Shown here piece after piece: positions 1-8,540 of a stretch of DNA of 64,000 nucleotides. Source of the stretch: Vulcanimicrobiota bacterium (GTDB lineage Bacteria > Vulcanimicrobiota > Vulcanimicrobiia > Eremiobacterales > Eremiobacteraceae); the NCBI GenBank assembly GCA_013290125.1, contig JABCYQ010000004.1:1-64000 (forward strand), written 5' to 3'. Both the position numbers and the translations under genes were made by a program. The first letter of the stretch is position 1. Each line of letters begins with the position of its first letter. Below the pieces are notes generated by a model. The model had not been told where the DNA came from. It worked only from the letters and a program-made list of their open reading frames with translations, and did not search any database.

Positions 1-1
1 C

Positions 2-571
2 ACGGGTCAGATCTATCCAGGTCTGAGGACGCCCGATCTCCTGTTCTCGGCCATTGCCGAACTGCGAGAAGAGCGCGACCCGGCCGGCCTTGCAGCGCGC
101 TTTGATTTTTTCGGGAACGAGCCGGAACTCGTGCTCAAATGCGCGGCCCGCTACGGTATCTCAGATGCGGTCGCAGCGCACGGTCTCGTCGACCGCTGGA
201 CAGCGCTGCGCGCGCAAAAGCGATCGGCGGTGCTCGTACTGCTGCTTAATATGGAAGGCGACAACGATCCGGTCGAACGTGCGAACCCGGGCAGCAAGAT
301 CTTTGAATATGCCGGCGCGCAACGCCGCATACTCGCGTTAGGTCCACCGCACAATGTCGTGCGCGAGGTCCTTGACGAGACAGGCATCGGACTTTTCGCG
401 AGCGACAAGGCGGAGTGCAAGACGGCGATCAGGCGCCTTTACGACTACTTCTTGGCGGCGGATTTCGCGCCGGCCGGCAGACCGTCGAATTGGTTTCTGA
501 CCCCGCGCGAAATCGCGCAACGGTTCGCCGGCGTGCTCGAACGGGCCACGCAGAGCCGGCCCGGGGCCTGA
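2..571 (+). CDS. Glycosyltransferase (GT-B fold), C-terminal part, cut by window start
   Basis: The open frame enters from outside the window, so no start is visible. It reads TGQIYPGLRTPDLLFSAIAE from base 2 and ends at TGA. The sequence closely parallels the C-terminal half of the intact glycosyltransferase at 10849-12102 and, less closely, the one at 25135-26409. Shared blocks are RFDFFGN, GLVDR.TALRAQ and NPGSKIFEYAG; the last is the usual nucleotide-sugar-binding GSK-EY segment of capsule-type GT4 enzymes. It probably transfers a sugar from an NDP donor at the inner face of the membrane during surface glycan assembly. Donor and acceptor cannot be told. A second glycosyltransferase follows on the same strand. 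Confidence 0.85.
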   Translation, partial: TGQIYPGLRTPDLLFSAIAELREERDPAGLAARFDFFGNEPELVLKCAARYGISDAVAAHGLVDRWTALRAQKRSAVLVLLLNMEGDNDPVERANPGSKIFEYAGAQRRILALGPPHNVVREVLDETGIGLFASDKAECKTAIRRLYDYFLAADFAPAGRPSNWFLTPREIAQRFAGVLERATQSRPGA

Positions 572-663
572 GGGTCCCGTCGAAGTCCCAAGAAGGCCCA
601 GTGAGCATTGGGCCGATACACTGGTTAGCGGTCCATGGCGGGTCGTGTAGAATTGACATATCC

Positions 664-1797
664 ATGAACGGCTCCGCGGTCCCGCTCGTGCACGTCGTCG
701 ACGGCGTGCTGCTCGGCAAGGACTACCTCTGGGGGAAGGAACAGGTCATCCTCAATCTCATGCAAGCCCAAGCGAAAGGCGGCCGCTTCGCGCCGTCACT
801 CGCGGTCTTCGCCTCGTGTCTTCTGAGCGAACGCATCGAACAAGAATCGCTGCCGGTCACCGTGCTCGATGAACGCGGCCATGGGTCCGCTTGGCGCGGG
901 CTCAAGGCGTTCACGTCATATCTGCGATCGCATCCGGGCACGATCGTGCACACGCATGGGTTTAAGGCAAATGTCGTCGGCCGCATCGCCCGAACAATGG
1001 GTGCGCCGATGGCAGGTCTCGTCGCCACCTCACACGGCTTCGATTATTCGGCCGCACGCTTGTATGCGTACAACGCGCTCGACCGGCTGACCGCGCGCGC
1101 GAGCGACGCCGTCACGATGCCTGATGAGAGCATGCTCCGCCGTTTTCCGCGCGGCGCGCGCGTGAAGTTCATCCCCAACGCTATCCCCGACCGTGATGTT
1201 CCAAGTGCGGAAGAACGTGCGCGCGGACGCGCGCGATTCGCATGGTCGAACGGTGATTTCGTGGTCGGCGCGATGGGTCGCGTCTCTTTGGCGAAGGGCG
1301 TGCCAGAATTGATCGCCGCGGCAAACTCGTCGTCGCCTCCGGTTCGGTGGACGATCGCCGGCGTCGGACCGATGAAAGCCGACATCGACGCATGCGATCC
1401 CGCGCGCTTGACCGCTGTCGGTTACATCTCGCCTTCTGACGATTTTGTCGCCGCGATCGATGTCTATCTCCAGCCGTCGAGGTCCGAAGGCCTGAGCCTC
1501 TCGCTGCTGCAAGCGATGCGCGCCGCGAAACCCATCGTCGCGACGAGCGTGAACGCGACGGTGCTCGCGATCCGCGACGGCGTCGACGGCTTGCCCGTCG
1601 AACCGCGCGATCCGGCGGCGCTCGTCTCGGCGGTCGAAAAGCTCCGCAATGATCCCGCTCTTGCGCAGCGGTTGGCTCGATCCGCGCGCGAGCGTTTTGA
1701 AGCGTTGTTCCGTATCGAGGCACAGGCGGCGGCGTACGACGAGCTCTATGCCGACGTCATCGCGAATCGTAAACGCGAGGAGCCTGCGGCACGATGA
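664..1797 (+). CDS. Glycosyltransferase family 4
   Basis: About 377 residues, GT-B fold. The N-terminal half has a HTHGFKANVVGR acceptor-side motif (about residue 99). The C-terminal half has AMGRVSLAKGVPELIAA and QPSRSEGLSLSLLQAM, the donor site. The usual EX7E pair reads E...Q here, so the second acid is replaced. The ATG at 664 was chosen because the conserved fold begins directly after it. A GTG at 601, preceded by AGAAGG, is a real alternative adding 21 residues. The stop overlaps the next gene (a sulfotransferase) by 4 bp, so the two are co-translated and probably act on the same glycan. Substrate unknown. Confidence 0.87.
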   Translation: MNGSAVPLVHVVDGVLLGKDYLWGKEQVILNLMQAQAKGGRFAPSLAVFASCLLSERIEQESLPVTVLDERGHGSAWRGLKAFTSYLRSHPGTIVHTHGFKANVVGRIARTMGAPMAGLVATSHGFDYSAARLYAYNALDRLTARASDAVTMPDESMLRRFPRGARVKFIPNAIPDRDVPSAEERARGRARFAWSNGDFVVGAMGRVSLAKGVPELIAAANSSSPPVRWTIAGVGPMKADIDACDPARLTAVGYISPSDDFVAAIDVYLQPSRSEGLSLSLLQAMRAAKPIVATSVNATVLAIRDGVDGLPVEPRDPAALVSAVEKLRNDPALAQRLARSARERFEALFRIEAQAAAYDELYADVIANRKREEPAAR

Positions 1798-2894
1798 GTT
1801 CGTTCGGCGTGGCCTTCAAGGACGCGATAACCCCGATCTACAGACCCATGTACAATCGACTGCGCTCGTCGCTTATGATCGACCGCAACATGGACCCGCG
1901 GACGACGCTGTTCGTTTCAACCGGCGGCCGGACCGGCGGCACATGGGTGTCGCAGCTCGTCAACTTCGACGGCGCGTTTAGGTTGATGTTCGAACCGATC
2001 AGCCGCGAACGGCTGCTGGTCACGCCCGGACTCGCTCGAACGCTGCCGGACAACCGCCTTCAGTACATCCGGCCGGATTCGACCGACGGCGAGTTGGTCC
2101 GGCGCGTTGAGGCCGTCATCACCGGCCGCTATCGACAGCCTTTGACCGATCAATACAACTACACGCCGCGCATCGTGTTCAACAAGCGGCTCGTCAAGGA
2201 GACGAAATCGAACCTGTGGGCAAAGTGGGTGCACGAACGCTTCCCGCGGATGCCGATCATGCTGCTGCTGCGCCATCCCGTGCCGGCGGTCATGTCGCGT
2301 TACTTTAAGTATTTCGATCTGCCGGTGGACCAGCGCGCCTCGGTCGACGACCCAGCGCGGCGCCAGAGCGAATACGAGACGCTCACGCTCGGTCAACCCG
2401 AACTTCTGGCCGATCACCTCGGCCCGTTGCGTTCCGTGATCGAGTCAGCGCGATCCGTTTTCGCACAGCGCATGGTCGTCTGGTGCATACAGAACTATGT
2501 TCCGCTGCACCAATTCGCGCCCGGTCAGATCCACGTGGCGTTCTACGAGGACTTCTGTCTGAATCCGGTCGGCGAGATGCGCAAACTGCGCGCATATCTC
2601 GGCGAAGATCTGAGCGACCATGAAGTCGCGCGCATCGAGCGCCGCAGTACGAAACCGTCATCCACGTTCCACCGCACGGCGGTGCATCAGTTCCAGGAAG
2701 TCGCCGCGATTCGGGGCTACGAGCAGATCGCGAAATGGCTCAAACGGATACAACCGCAAGAGCGGAGCGAAGCGGCCGAGCTGCTGCAGGCGTTCGGTCT
2801 CGACGCGATCTACAGCGCGGACGATCCGAAACCGAATCCCAATGGCGCGACGGCGCTGATGCGCGCCAACGCGCCCGCCCCGGCGGCCCACTGA
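1794..2894 (+). CDS. Sulfotransferase family protein (copy 1)
   Basis: 366 residues. The 5'-phosphosulfate-binding loop is FVSTGGRTGGTW at about 40-51, and the 3'-phosphate region is LLLRHPVPAVMSR around 153-165. Both are hallmarks of PAPS-dependent sulfotransferases. The central block RLVKETKSNL and the end AFGLDAIYS are shared with the sulfotransferases at 4486-5493 and 5916-6953. There is no signal peptide or clear membrane segment, so it should act in the cytoplasm on a lipid-linked or nucleotide-linked glycan precursor. It overlaps the upstream glycosyltransferase by ATGA. Its stop codon TGA is the first three bases of the repeat array that follows. Acceptor unknown. Confidence 0.85.
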   Translation: MSSFGVAFKDAITPIYRPMYNRLRSSLMIDRNMDPRTTLFVSTGGRTGGTWVSQLVNFDGAFRLMFEPISRERLLVTPGLARTLPDNRLQYIRPDSTDGELVRRVEAVITGRYRQPLTDQYNYTPRIVFNKRLVKETKSNLWAKWVHERFPRMPIMLLLRHPVPAVMSRYFKYFDLPVDQRASVDDPARRQSEYETLTLGQPELLADHLGPLRSVIESARSVFAQRMVVWCIQNYVPLHQFAPGQIHVAFYEDFCLNPVGEMRKLRAYLGEDLSDHEVARIERRSTKPSSTFHRTAVHQFQEVAAIRGYEQIAKWLKRIQPQERSEAAELLQAFGLDAIYSADDPKPNPNGATALMRANAPAPAAH

Positions 2895-3112
2895 AGGGAC
2901 CGACTATCTGAAGGGACCGATCTGAAGGGACCGATCTGAAGGGACCGATCTGAAGGGGCCGACTTTATGTCGGCCCGGCGAAGAAAACGTGGCCGACTAT
3001 CGTCGGCCCCTTCCAAATCCGGGCTAAGCAAACGAATGTGGGCCGACATAAAGTCGGCCCCTTCAGCGGTGGCCGCTTCAGCAGCGGCCCCTTCAGCGGT
3101 GGCCCCTTCACC
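2892..3112. repeat. Palindromic (REP/REPIN-like) repeat array
   Basis: Opens with a 17-bp unit beginning TGAAGGGACCGA, followed by three perfect 14-bp units TGAAGGGACCGATC (2909-2950). Next is a full palindrome, TGAAGGGGCCGAC...GTCGGCCC (2951-2976). Inverted copies follow at about 2991-3014 and 3041-3065, then degenerate half-copies up to 3110. All can form GC-rich hairpins. The array fills the gap between two convergent genes. Confidence 0.9.
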
Positions 3113-4309
3113 TTACAGCGCGGCTGTGTGACTTGACTCGATGACGTCGCAGATGCGGCGCCAGTCATATTGCGCGACGCGTGCCGTTGCGCATTGACGC
3201 ACGTGCTCCCAAAGCGAAGCGTCCTTGAGAATTCGTACGATCGCTTCAGCAAACGCGGCCGGCTCCTGCGCGCAGAGTAGTTCGTCGCCGTCGCTGTACT
3301 CGAGTCCGAACGCGCCGGCCGGCGTTGTCACGACCGGTCGGCCCGCGGCCCACGCTTCAAGGATCCGCAGACGCGTGCCGCTGCTGGCGAGTATCGGCGC
3401 CACGACGATGCGCGCGCGCGCCAGTTCGTCGCGCATGTCCGCGGGATTCGGCGACGGCGTCACGCCCGGATACGCCGCGAGTTCGCGCACCAGTTCATCG
3501 TTCATGCGGCCGGCCACGCGCACCGAGGCTACGCCGTCCTCCACGGCTTGCGAAAGTTTCGGCAGCACCTCGGCCATGAACCAGCGCAAGCCCTGTTGGT
3601 TGGGGCGCCAGTCCATGCTGCCCGAGATGAGGATTGTGGACGTATCCGATTCGCGGCCCACGACCTCCGCGTAGCGAGCGACGTCGACTCCGTTCGGCAC
3701 GACGACCGCGTGCCGTGCATCCATGCCGCAGAACTCGACGAGGTCGCGGATGTCGTCTTCCGAGCAAGCCGTGATCAGTTCGGCCCGCCCCGCGAGCGCG
3801 CTTTCGATCCGGCGCACGCGCTCGGCGTCGAACAGCGCGAGTGCTCGCAGAGGCCCGGTCTCGATCTCGGCGCGACGATGGAACAGCGCGTACTCGCAGT
3901 TATGCGACGCGTAGACGACGGGCGGACAATTCCGCATCGGCAGAGCGCACCGGATCGGCAGATCGTCGACGTGGATCGCCGCATAGTCGATCTCTTCCAC
4001 CGCGCGTTGGACGTGGCGGATGAGCGCGCTCGGGACTTGGCCGGCTGTGAAGAAAGATTCCCCGGGCGCGAGACTTGCGACAGCACGCCGCACGCGTCCG
4101 AGAAAGCCGTGCGGCGCATCGAATTGCGCGATCGACGCACACGCCGCGGCGAATTCGGGCGACGGCGGCAGAAGCGAGCGTTCGGCGATGACCACGTCGA
4201 CGTCGTACCGCCGCGCGAGGCCGATGACCATCCAAAAGTTGCGGATAAGCGCGCCGGCATTCAAATGCCATGGCGCTTCCAAGCAAAGGAATAGGATGCG
4301 CGGTCGGGT
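3113..4309 (-). CDS. Glycosyltransferase family 4
   Basis: About 398 residues from the GTG at 4309 (VTRPRILFLCLEAPWHLNAG). A TTG at 4342 adds 11 residues and neither start has a strong ribosome-binding site. The N-terminal domain has the Rossmann start RILFLCLEAPW with LNAGALIRNF, and ASHNCEYALF in the middle. The C-terminal domain has SMDWRPNQQGLRWF and SGTRLRILEAWAAGRPVVTTP with the conserved glutamate of the donor site. It matches the HNCE-type glycosyltransferases found in exopolysaccharide loci. It lies opposite its neighbours and runs into the repeat array at its 3' end. Sugar specificity unknown. Confidence 0.85.
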   Translation of the reverse strand, partial: TRPRILFLCLEAPWHLNAGALIRNFWMVIGLARRYDVDVVIAERSLLPPSPEFAAACASIAQFDAPHGFLGRVRRAVASLAPGESFFTAGQVPSALIRHVQRAVEEIDYAAIHVDDLPIRCALPMRNCPPVVYASHNCEYALFHRRAEIETGPLRALALFDAERVRRIESALAGRAELITACSEDDIRDLVEFCGMDARHAVVVPNGVDVARYAEVVGRESDTSTILISGSMDWRPNQQGLRWFMAEVLPKLSQAVEDGVASVRVAGRMNDELVRELAAYPGVTPSPNPADMRDELARARIVVAPILASSGTRLRILEAWAAGRPVVTTPAGAFGLEYSDGDELLCAQEPAAFAEAIVRILKDASLWEHVRQCATARVAQYDWRRICDVIESSHTAAL

Positions 4310-4485
4310 CACGCGTCGTGCTTCGGATGTCCGTGCGTTCAACCTTGCGAAACGACAAGACCAAAGCGACGAGACTCGCGGGACTAAGAGCGTCTCAGGC
4401 GATGGGACCGAGGCCCTACCGGTCGGACCTGCCGATAACGTATACTTTACGGGTTGAAAAATATGCGGAGAGAGAACTATCTAAA

Positions 4486-5493
4486 GTGGCGCTGAAGTCT
4501 ACCTGGAAGACGGCGATCCGGCCGCTGTGGAACCGGGTCCGCAGCGCGAGCGTTATCGATCCCGATCCGGCCGTTTCGCGGACGCTTTTCCTATCCTCGG
4601 GAGCGCGCACCGGCAGCACGTGGGCGTCTGAAGTCATCAACTTCGACAACGATTACCGCTACCTGTTCGAGCCGTTCTCTATGGTTGCGCCGCTGCGGCC
4701 GTCGTGGGCGCCCACGCTCGAACCTGACGACCGTCTACGCTACATAAGGCCGTCGTGCGCCGATTCCGACCTGAAGTCGCAAGCCGAACTCGTCCTGAGC
4801 GGACGGTTCCGCCATCCCGAAGTCGATCAATACAACTACAACAGCCGCGTCGTCTTTCACCGGCGCCTCGTCAAAGAGACGAAATCGAACCTTTTTCTGA
4901 AGTGGCTGAACGAGACGTTTCCGGCGATGAAGTCGATCCTGCTGCTGCGCCACCCCATTCCCACCGTGTTGTCGCGCCTCTATAAGAAATCGGAGACCGA
5001 TGCGAAAGCGCGGACCGCTGCATATCGCACGTTGATGTTCGGCCAACCCGAACTCGTCGCCGACTATCTCGCTCCGTTTCGGCCGGTCCTCGAGTCGGCG
5101 GACACGCTGATCGAACAGCGCTTAGCGGTCTGGTGCGTGCAGAACTACGTGCCGCTGCGCCAGTTCAAAGCGGGCGAGATCCACGTCATGTTCTACGAAT
5201 CGCTCTGTATGGACCCTGCCGGCGAATTGCGGCGCTTGGCTGCGTACGTGGGCGACGAGTTGAGCGACGCGAAGCTCGAGCGAGCGTTGCGCCGCGTCCG
5301 GCGGCCGTCCTCGACCATCCATCGCGACGTCAAAGAGTTCCCGAGCGGTCTCGATGTGATCGGGAGGTGGCGCAATGAGGCGCGAGACGAACACCGCGCC
5401 GCCGCCTGGAGGCTGCTGGCCGCATTTGGGTTGGACAAGATCTACGGCGATGATCCAATGCCGAAGGTGGCCCCGGGGCAAGCGTTCCTATGA
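4486..5493 (+). CDS. Sulfotransferase family protein (copy 2)
   Basis: 335 residues from the GTG at 4486, which has GGAGAG about 12 bp upstream. The frame is open to 4270, but that part overlaps the divergent glycosyltransferase and has no counterpart in the paralogues. The PAPS loop is FLSSGARTGSTW and the 3'-phosphate region LLLRHPIPTVLSR. It shares DQYNYNSRVVFHRRLVKETK and AFGLDKIYGDDPMP with copies 1 and 3. A TATACT hexamer at 4441 could be the -10 box of its promoter. It overlaps the next small gene by ATGA. Likely cytoplasmic, using PAPS to sulfate a surface-glycan precursor; acceptor unknown. Confidence 0.85.
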   Translation: MALKSTWKTAIRPLWNRVRSASVIDPDPAVSRTLFLSSGARTGSTWASEVINFDNDYRYLFEPFSMVAPLRPSWAPTLEPDDRLRYIRPSCADSDLKSQAELVLSGRFRHPEVDQYNYNSRVVFHRRLVKETKSNLFLKWLNETFPAMKSILLLRHPIPTVLSRLYKKSETDAKARTAAYRTLMFGQPELVADYLAPFRPVLESADTLIEQRLAVWCVQNYVPLRQFKAGEIHVMFYESLCMDPAGELRRLAAYVGDELSDAKLERALRRVRRPSSTIHRDVKEFPSGLDVIGRWRNEARDEHRAAAWRLLAAFGLDKIYGDDPMPKVAPGQAFL

Positions 5494-5936
5494 ATCGCGT
5501 CCGGCTCTTCGCTGCGGCGATCGTGGTCGGCATCGTCGCGCTGATCGCGTCCTACTATCTCCTCGGCGGCCCGCTGCACATCTCGCTCTATTTCCCGATC
5601 ACGCAATACGTCGGGCCGAAGTACGGGCACATACCGCCGCCGCCGCCTTCGAACGGCCCGAATCTCGGCACACCTGTGCCGCTGCCCAAACCGTCGCCGA
5701 CGAAACGGCCTCATCCGAGCATGCGCGTGCCCACCGCCACAGATGCGATCTTGAAGGCGACGCCACGGCCCATCATGCTCTCGCCCACGCAAGCACCGGT
5801 GACGCCGCCGCCGGCGCCGAGTTATCAGGCCGTCACGCCGCCGCCGTTTGGTCAGACCATTCCGCCCGTGATCATGCCGCATGCCGGCGTGCCGCTCCCC
5901 GGAGCGGTATCGCCTTCACCCAGCAGCTCGCCCTAA
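5490..5936 (+). CDS. Proline-rich membrane-anchored hypothetical protein
   Basis: 148 residues. One hydrophobic segment at about 5-26 (RLFAAAIVVGIVALIASYYLL) would act as a signal anchor. The rest is low-complexity and rich in proline, with IPPPPPSNGP, PLPKPSPTKRP and VTPPPAPSYQ, and no recognisable domain. It overlaps the upstream sulfotransferase by ATGA, so it is probably translated with it. Its 3' end overlaps the convergent sulfotransferase copy 3 by 21 bp. It may be a wall-spanning or periplasmic linker protein. No function can be assigned. Confidence 0.6.
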   Translation: MNRVRLFAAAIVVGIVALIASYYLLGGPLHISLYFPITQYVGPKYGHIPPPPPSNGPNLGTPVPLPKPSPTKRPHPSMRVPTATDAILKATPRPIMLSPTQAPVTPPPAPSYQAVTPPPFGQTIPPVIMPHAGVPLPGAVSPSPSSSP

Positions 5937-6953
5937 AAGGGCATACGCGGCGCCGATGTCGGGCATCGGCTCTGCGGAGTAGACCTGGTCGAGTCCGAAC
6001 GCGCGTAAAATGCGCAACCCGGATTCCATCTCTTCATCGCTCACTTTTTTGCGCCAGCGGCTGACCACTTCCCAACCGTCGGGCATCTGTGTGACGCCGC
6101 CGTGCTGCATCGATTGCGACGGAATGCGGATGCGGTCGAGCGCCGCATCGTCGACCGGCCTTCCGAGAAATCCAAATAGCCGGCGAAGTTCGGATTGCGG
6201 ATCGACACAGAAGTTCTCGTAGAACGCGAGATGAATCGTGCCTGGTTGAAACTGGCGCAGCGGCACGTAGTTCTGCACGCACCAGACCGCGATACGCTGC
6301 TCCCAAACAGTCTGCGCAGATTCGAGGACGTCACGCATCGGCTCGAGGTGATCTTTGACGAGATCGGTCTGACCGAAGACGAGGCGCAGATATTCGCGCG
6401 TGCGCGCCGCAGGATCCATGTCCAAGAGGCGACGGCCGACCGCATCCGCTTGGAAATACTCATAGGCGCGCGACCGCACGGTCGGCATCGGATGCCGCAG
6501 CAGCAAGATGATCGGCAGACCGGGGAACGAGCAAGCGAGCCAACGGATGAAGAGATTCGATGTGACTTCCTTCACAAGCCGCCGCCGGCTGAACAGACGG
6601 CGATTGTAGCGGTCGGTACGCGAATCGTGAAAGCGACCATCGAGCACTTGCAGCGCTTGCTCTCGCAAGTCGGCGTCGTCGTCTTCAGGCCGGATGTAGA
6701 GGATGCGCCTGTCGAAAGTGGTCTGAGCGTGGTTGCGCGGCAGGAGCGGCCTCGATAAGGACGGTTCGTACATGAACCGATACTCATTATTATAGTTGAT
6801 AAGTTCAGCGACCCAAGTGCTGCCGGTGCGAGCTCCCGAGGACAGAAAGACCGAGTCGCGCCAATCCCCCCCGATATCGAACGTGAATGTGCTTTTCACG
6901 CGGAGGTAGGGCGGAGCGGCGATATCTTTCACGAATCGCACGAGGTCACGCAT
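5916..6953 (-). CDS. Sulfotransferase family protein (copy 3)
   Basis: 345 residues. The ATG at 6953 has GGAGAAG about 10 bp upstream. The PAPS loop is FLSSGARTGSTW (about 35-46) and the phosphate region LLLRHPMPTVRSR. The block RRLVKEVTSNLFIRWL and the terminus AFGLDQVYSAEPMP match copies 1 and 2. It is transcribed towards copy 2, so this pair is convergent and not a simple tandem. Three related sulfotransferases within 5 kb suggest sulfation at several positions, or of several sugars, of one glycan. That is inference; only the family is clear. Confidence 0.86.
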   Translation of the reverse strand: MRDLVRFVKDIAAPPYLRVKSTFTFDIGGDWRDSVFLSSGARTGSTWVAELINYNNEYRFMYEPSLSRPLLPRNHAQTTFDRRILYIRPEDDDADLREQALQVLDGRFHDSRTDRYNRRLFSRRRLVKEVTSNLFIRWLACSFPGLPIILLLRHPMPTVRSRAYEYFQADAVGRRLLDMDPAARTREYLRLVFGQTDLVKDHLEPMRDVLESAQTVWEQRIAVWCVQNYVPLRQFQPGTIHLAFYENFCVDPQSELRRLFGFLGRPVDDAALDRIRIPSQSMQHGGVTQMPDGWEVVSRWRKKVSDEEMESGLRILRAFGLDQVYSAEPMPDIGAAYALLGRAAG

Positions 6954-7061
6954 GCAAGCAGCTTCTCCGGACTACATCGCAATAGACTGGGCACCGACTC
7001 GCGAATGCTTGGGCCAAAAGCCCCTTGATGGTCGCGCGCCGGGGCCATACGATATTTGAGC

Positions 7062-8540
7062 ATGGATGTGAAGATTCCCCGACCGCAAGGCGAGCCGAAG
7101 ATCTCCACGCTAGACCCCGCATTGCAGTTGTCGATCCGGTCGGCTCGAGCCACGAGGGCCAAGGCCGCACCGAGGACGTACAGCCGCGGCTGGAAGTTCG
7201 CGCTCTTCGCGCTTGACGTCAGCATGCTCGTGCTGGCGGTGTATATCGCCGGCGGCATCGTCGAAGGTCGCTGGACATTCCAGCAATTCGAACACGATCT
7301 GTTCCACTACTCCATATGGCTTATCGCGATCTGGCTCGTCATCTTCGAACGCGTCGGCCTCTACCATAGATCGTTCGCGCTCTCCGTACGAGACGAATTC
7401 TACTACACGTTCCTGGCCCTCATCATCGGCGTGCTGCCGCAGCTCACGATATTCACCATCGTGCCGGGCATCTCGCGCCTCGCGCTCTTGGCATCCCTGG
7501 GGTGCGCGATCGTCGCGGTCGGCCTTGCGCGCGCGTTCGTCCATGGCATGCGCAACACAGCCGAGCGCGGCCGGCCGCGGCGCATCGCGATCGTGGGCCA
7601 CGGCGACCGCATCTCATCCGTCGCGCAGTCGCTCTCCATGGCCGACGGTTCTGTTCTGCTGCGCCTCGACATTCCGGATATTGACGCCACCGTTCAGAAC
7701 GTCGCCTTCGGCGGGCGTGCCGGACTCGAAGGCATCGATTGGTTCGTCCGCGCGCGCGAGTGGGGCTGCGATACGCTGCTGCTCACCGAGGTGTTGCCGC
7801 CGCACGTGATGCCGCATCTGCTCGCCGTCGCGGCGCAGCACAACATCAAGTTCGCCTTCGCTCCGCCGCGCGTGCAGGTACACGCATATTCGCTCTCGCT
7901 CCAGCTCGACGGCCAGCAGGCGCTGATCGTGCCGTCGCAGCTGCGCTCGTGCACGCCCACCGCAAGATTGCTCAAAAGGCTGCTCGATCTCACTATCGCC
8001 TCGACCGCGCTGATCGTCCTCTGGCCGTTCCTCGCGCTGACCGCCCTCATCGTCTGGCTCGACTCCGGCCGTCCGATCCTGTACCGGCAGACTCGCGTCG
8101 GCCGAGATGGCGAACTATTCGACATTCTCAAATTCCGTTCGATGCGCACCGACGCCGAGGCATCTGGTCCCACGTGGGTCTCCAGCGGCGATTCGCGCGC
8201 GACACGCGTGGGCGGATTTCTGCGGCGCACGAGTCTCGACGAGCTTCCGCAGTTGATCAACGTGATCCGCGGCGACATGTCCGTCGTCGGGCCGCGCCCC
8301 GACCGGCCGATGTACGTCGAAGAGTATCGCAAGCTGCTGCCGCGTTACGATGAGCGTCATCTGGTGCGGCCCGGCATCACCGGCTGGTCGCAGGTCCACA
8401 TGAAGCGCGTGACCATGCCCGAAGACGAAGGCGAGAAGCTGAGCTACGACCTCTTCTATGTCGAGAACTGGTCGCTGTTCATGGATCTTTCGGTCATCTT
8501 CAAGACCGCGTTCGAGTTTCTGTTCAGGCGGGCAGAGTAG
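7062..8540 (+). CDS. Polyprenyl-phosphate sugar-1-phosphate transferase (initiating enzyme)
   Basis: About 492 residues. The ATG at 7062 was chosen; a TTG lies 6 bp upstream. Four membrane segments occur in the first third, including FALFALDVSMLVLAVYIAGG and WLIAIWLVIFERVGLY. A cytoplasmic CoA-binding-like Rossmann region follows, then a fifth membrane helix (LIVLWPFLALTALIVWL) and the bacterial sugar transferase domain. That domain has KFRSMRTDAE, RRTSLDELPQLINVIRGDMS and VVGPRPDRP. This is the WbaP/WcaJ/Gne-like architecture. The enzyme loads the first sugar-phosphate onto undecaprenyl phosphate and starts the repeat unit. It overlaps the convergent deacetylase by 17 bp. Confidence 0.92.
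   Translation: MDVKIPRPQGEPKISTLDPALQLSIRSARATRAKAAPRTYSRGWKFALFALDVSMLVLAVYIAGGIVEGRWTFQQFEHDLFHYSIWLIAIWLVIFERVGLYHRSFALSVRDEFYYTFLALIIGVLPQLTIFTIVPGISRLALLASLGCAIVAVGLARAFVHGMRNTAERGRPRRIAIVGHGDRISSVAQSLSMADGSVLLRLDIPDIDATVQNVAFGGRAGLEGIDWFVRAREWGCDTLLLTEVLPPHVMPHLLAVAAQHNIKFAFAPPRVQVHAYSLSLQLDGQQALIVPSQLRSCTPTARLLKRLLDLTIASTALIVLWPFLALTALIVWLDSGRPILYRQTRVGRDGELFDILKFRSMRTDAEASGPTWVSSGDSRATRVGGFLRRTSLDELPQLINVIRGDMSVVGPRPDRPMYVEEYRKLLPRYDERHLVRPGITGWSQVHMKRVTMPEDEGEKLSYDLFYVENWSLFMDLSVIFKTAFEFLFRRAE

Noticed and set aside
2892-3112. CRISPR array
   Set aside because: Units are 14-33 bp palindromes in both orientations without unique spacers of even length, and there are no cas genes.
4270-4485. 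Upstream start for sulfotransferase copy 2
   Set aside because: It overlaps the divergent glycosyltransferase start and has no counterpart in the two paralogues.
5442-5882. Arginine-rich open frame opposite the proline-rich gene
   Set aside because: It is a typical antisense shadow of GC-rich coding DNA and lacks a ribosome-binding site.
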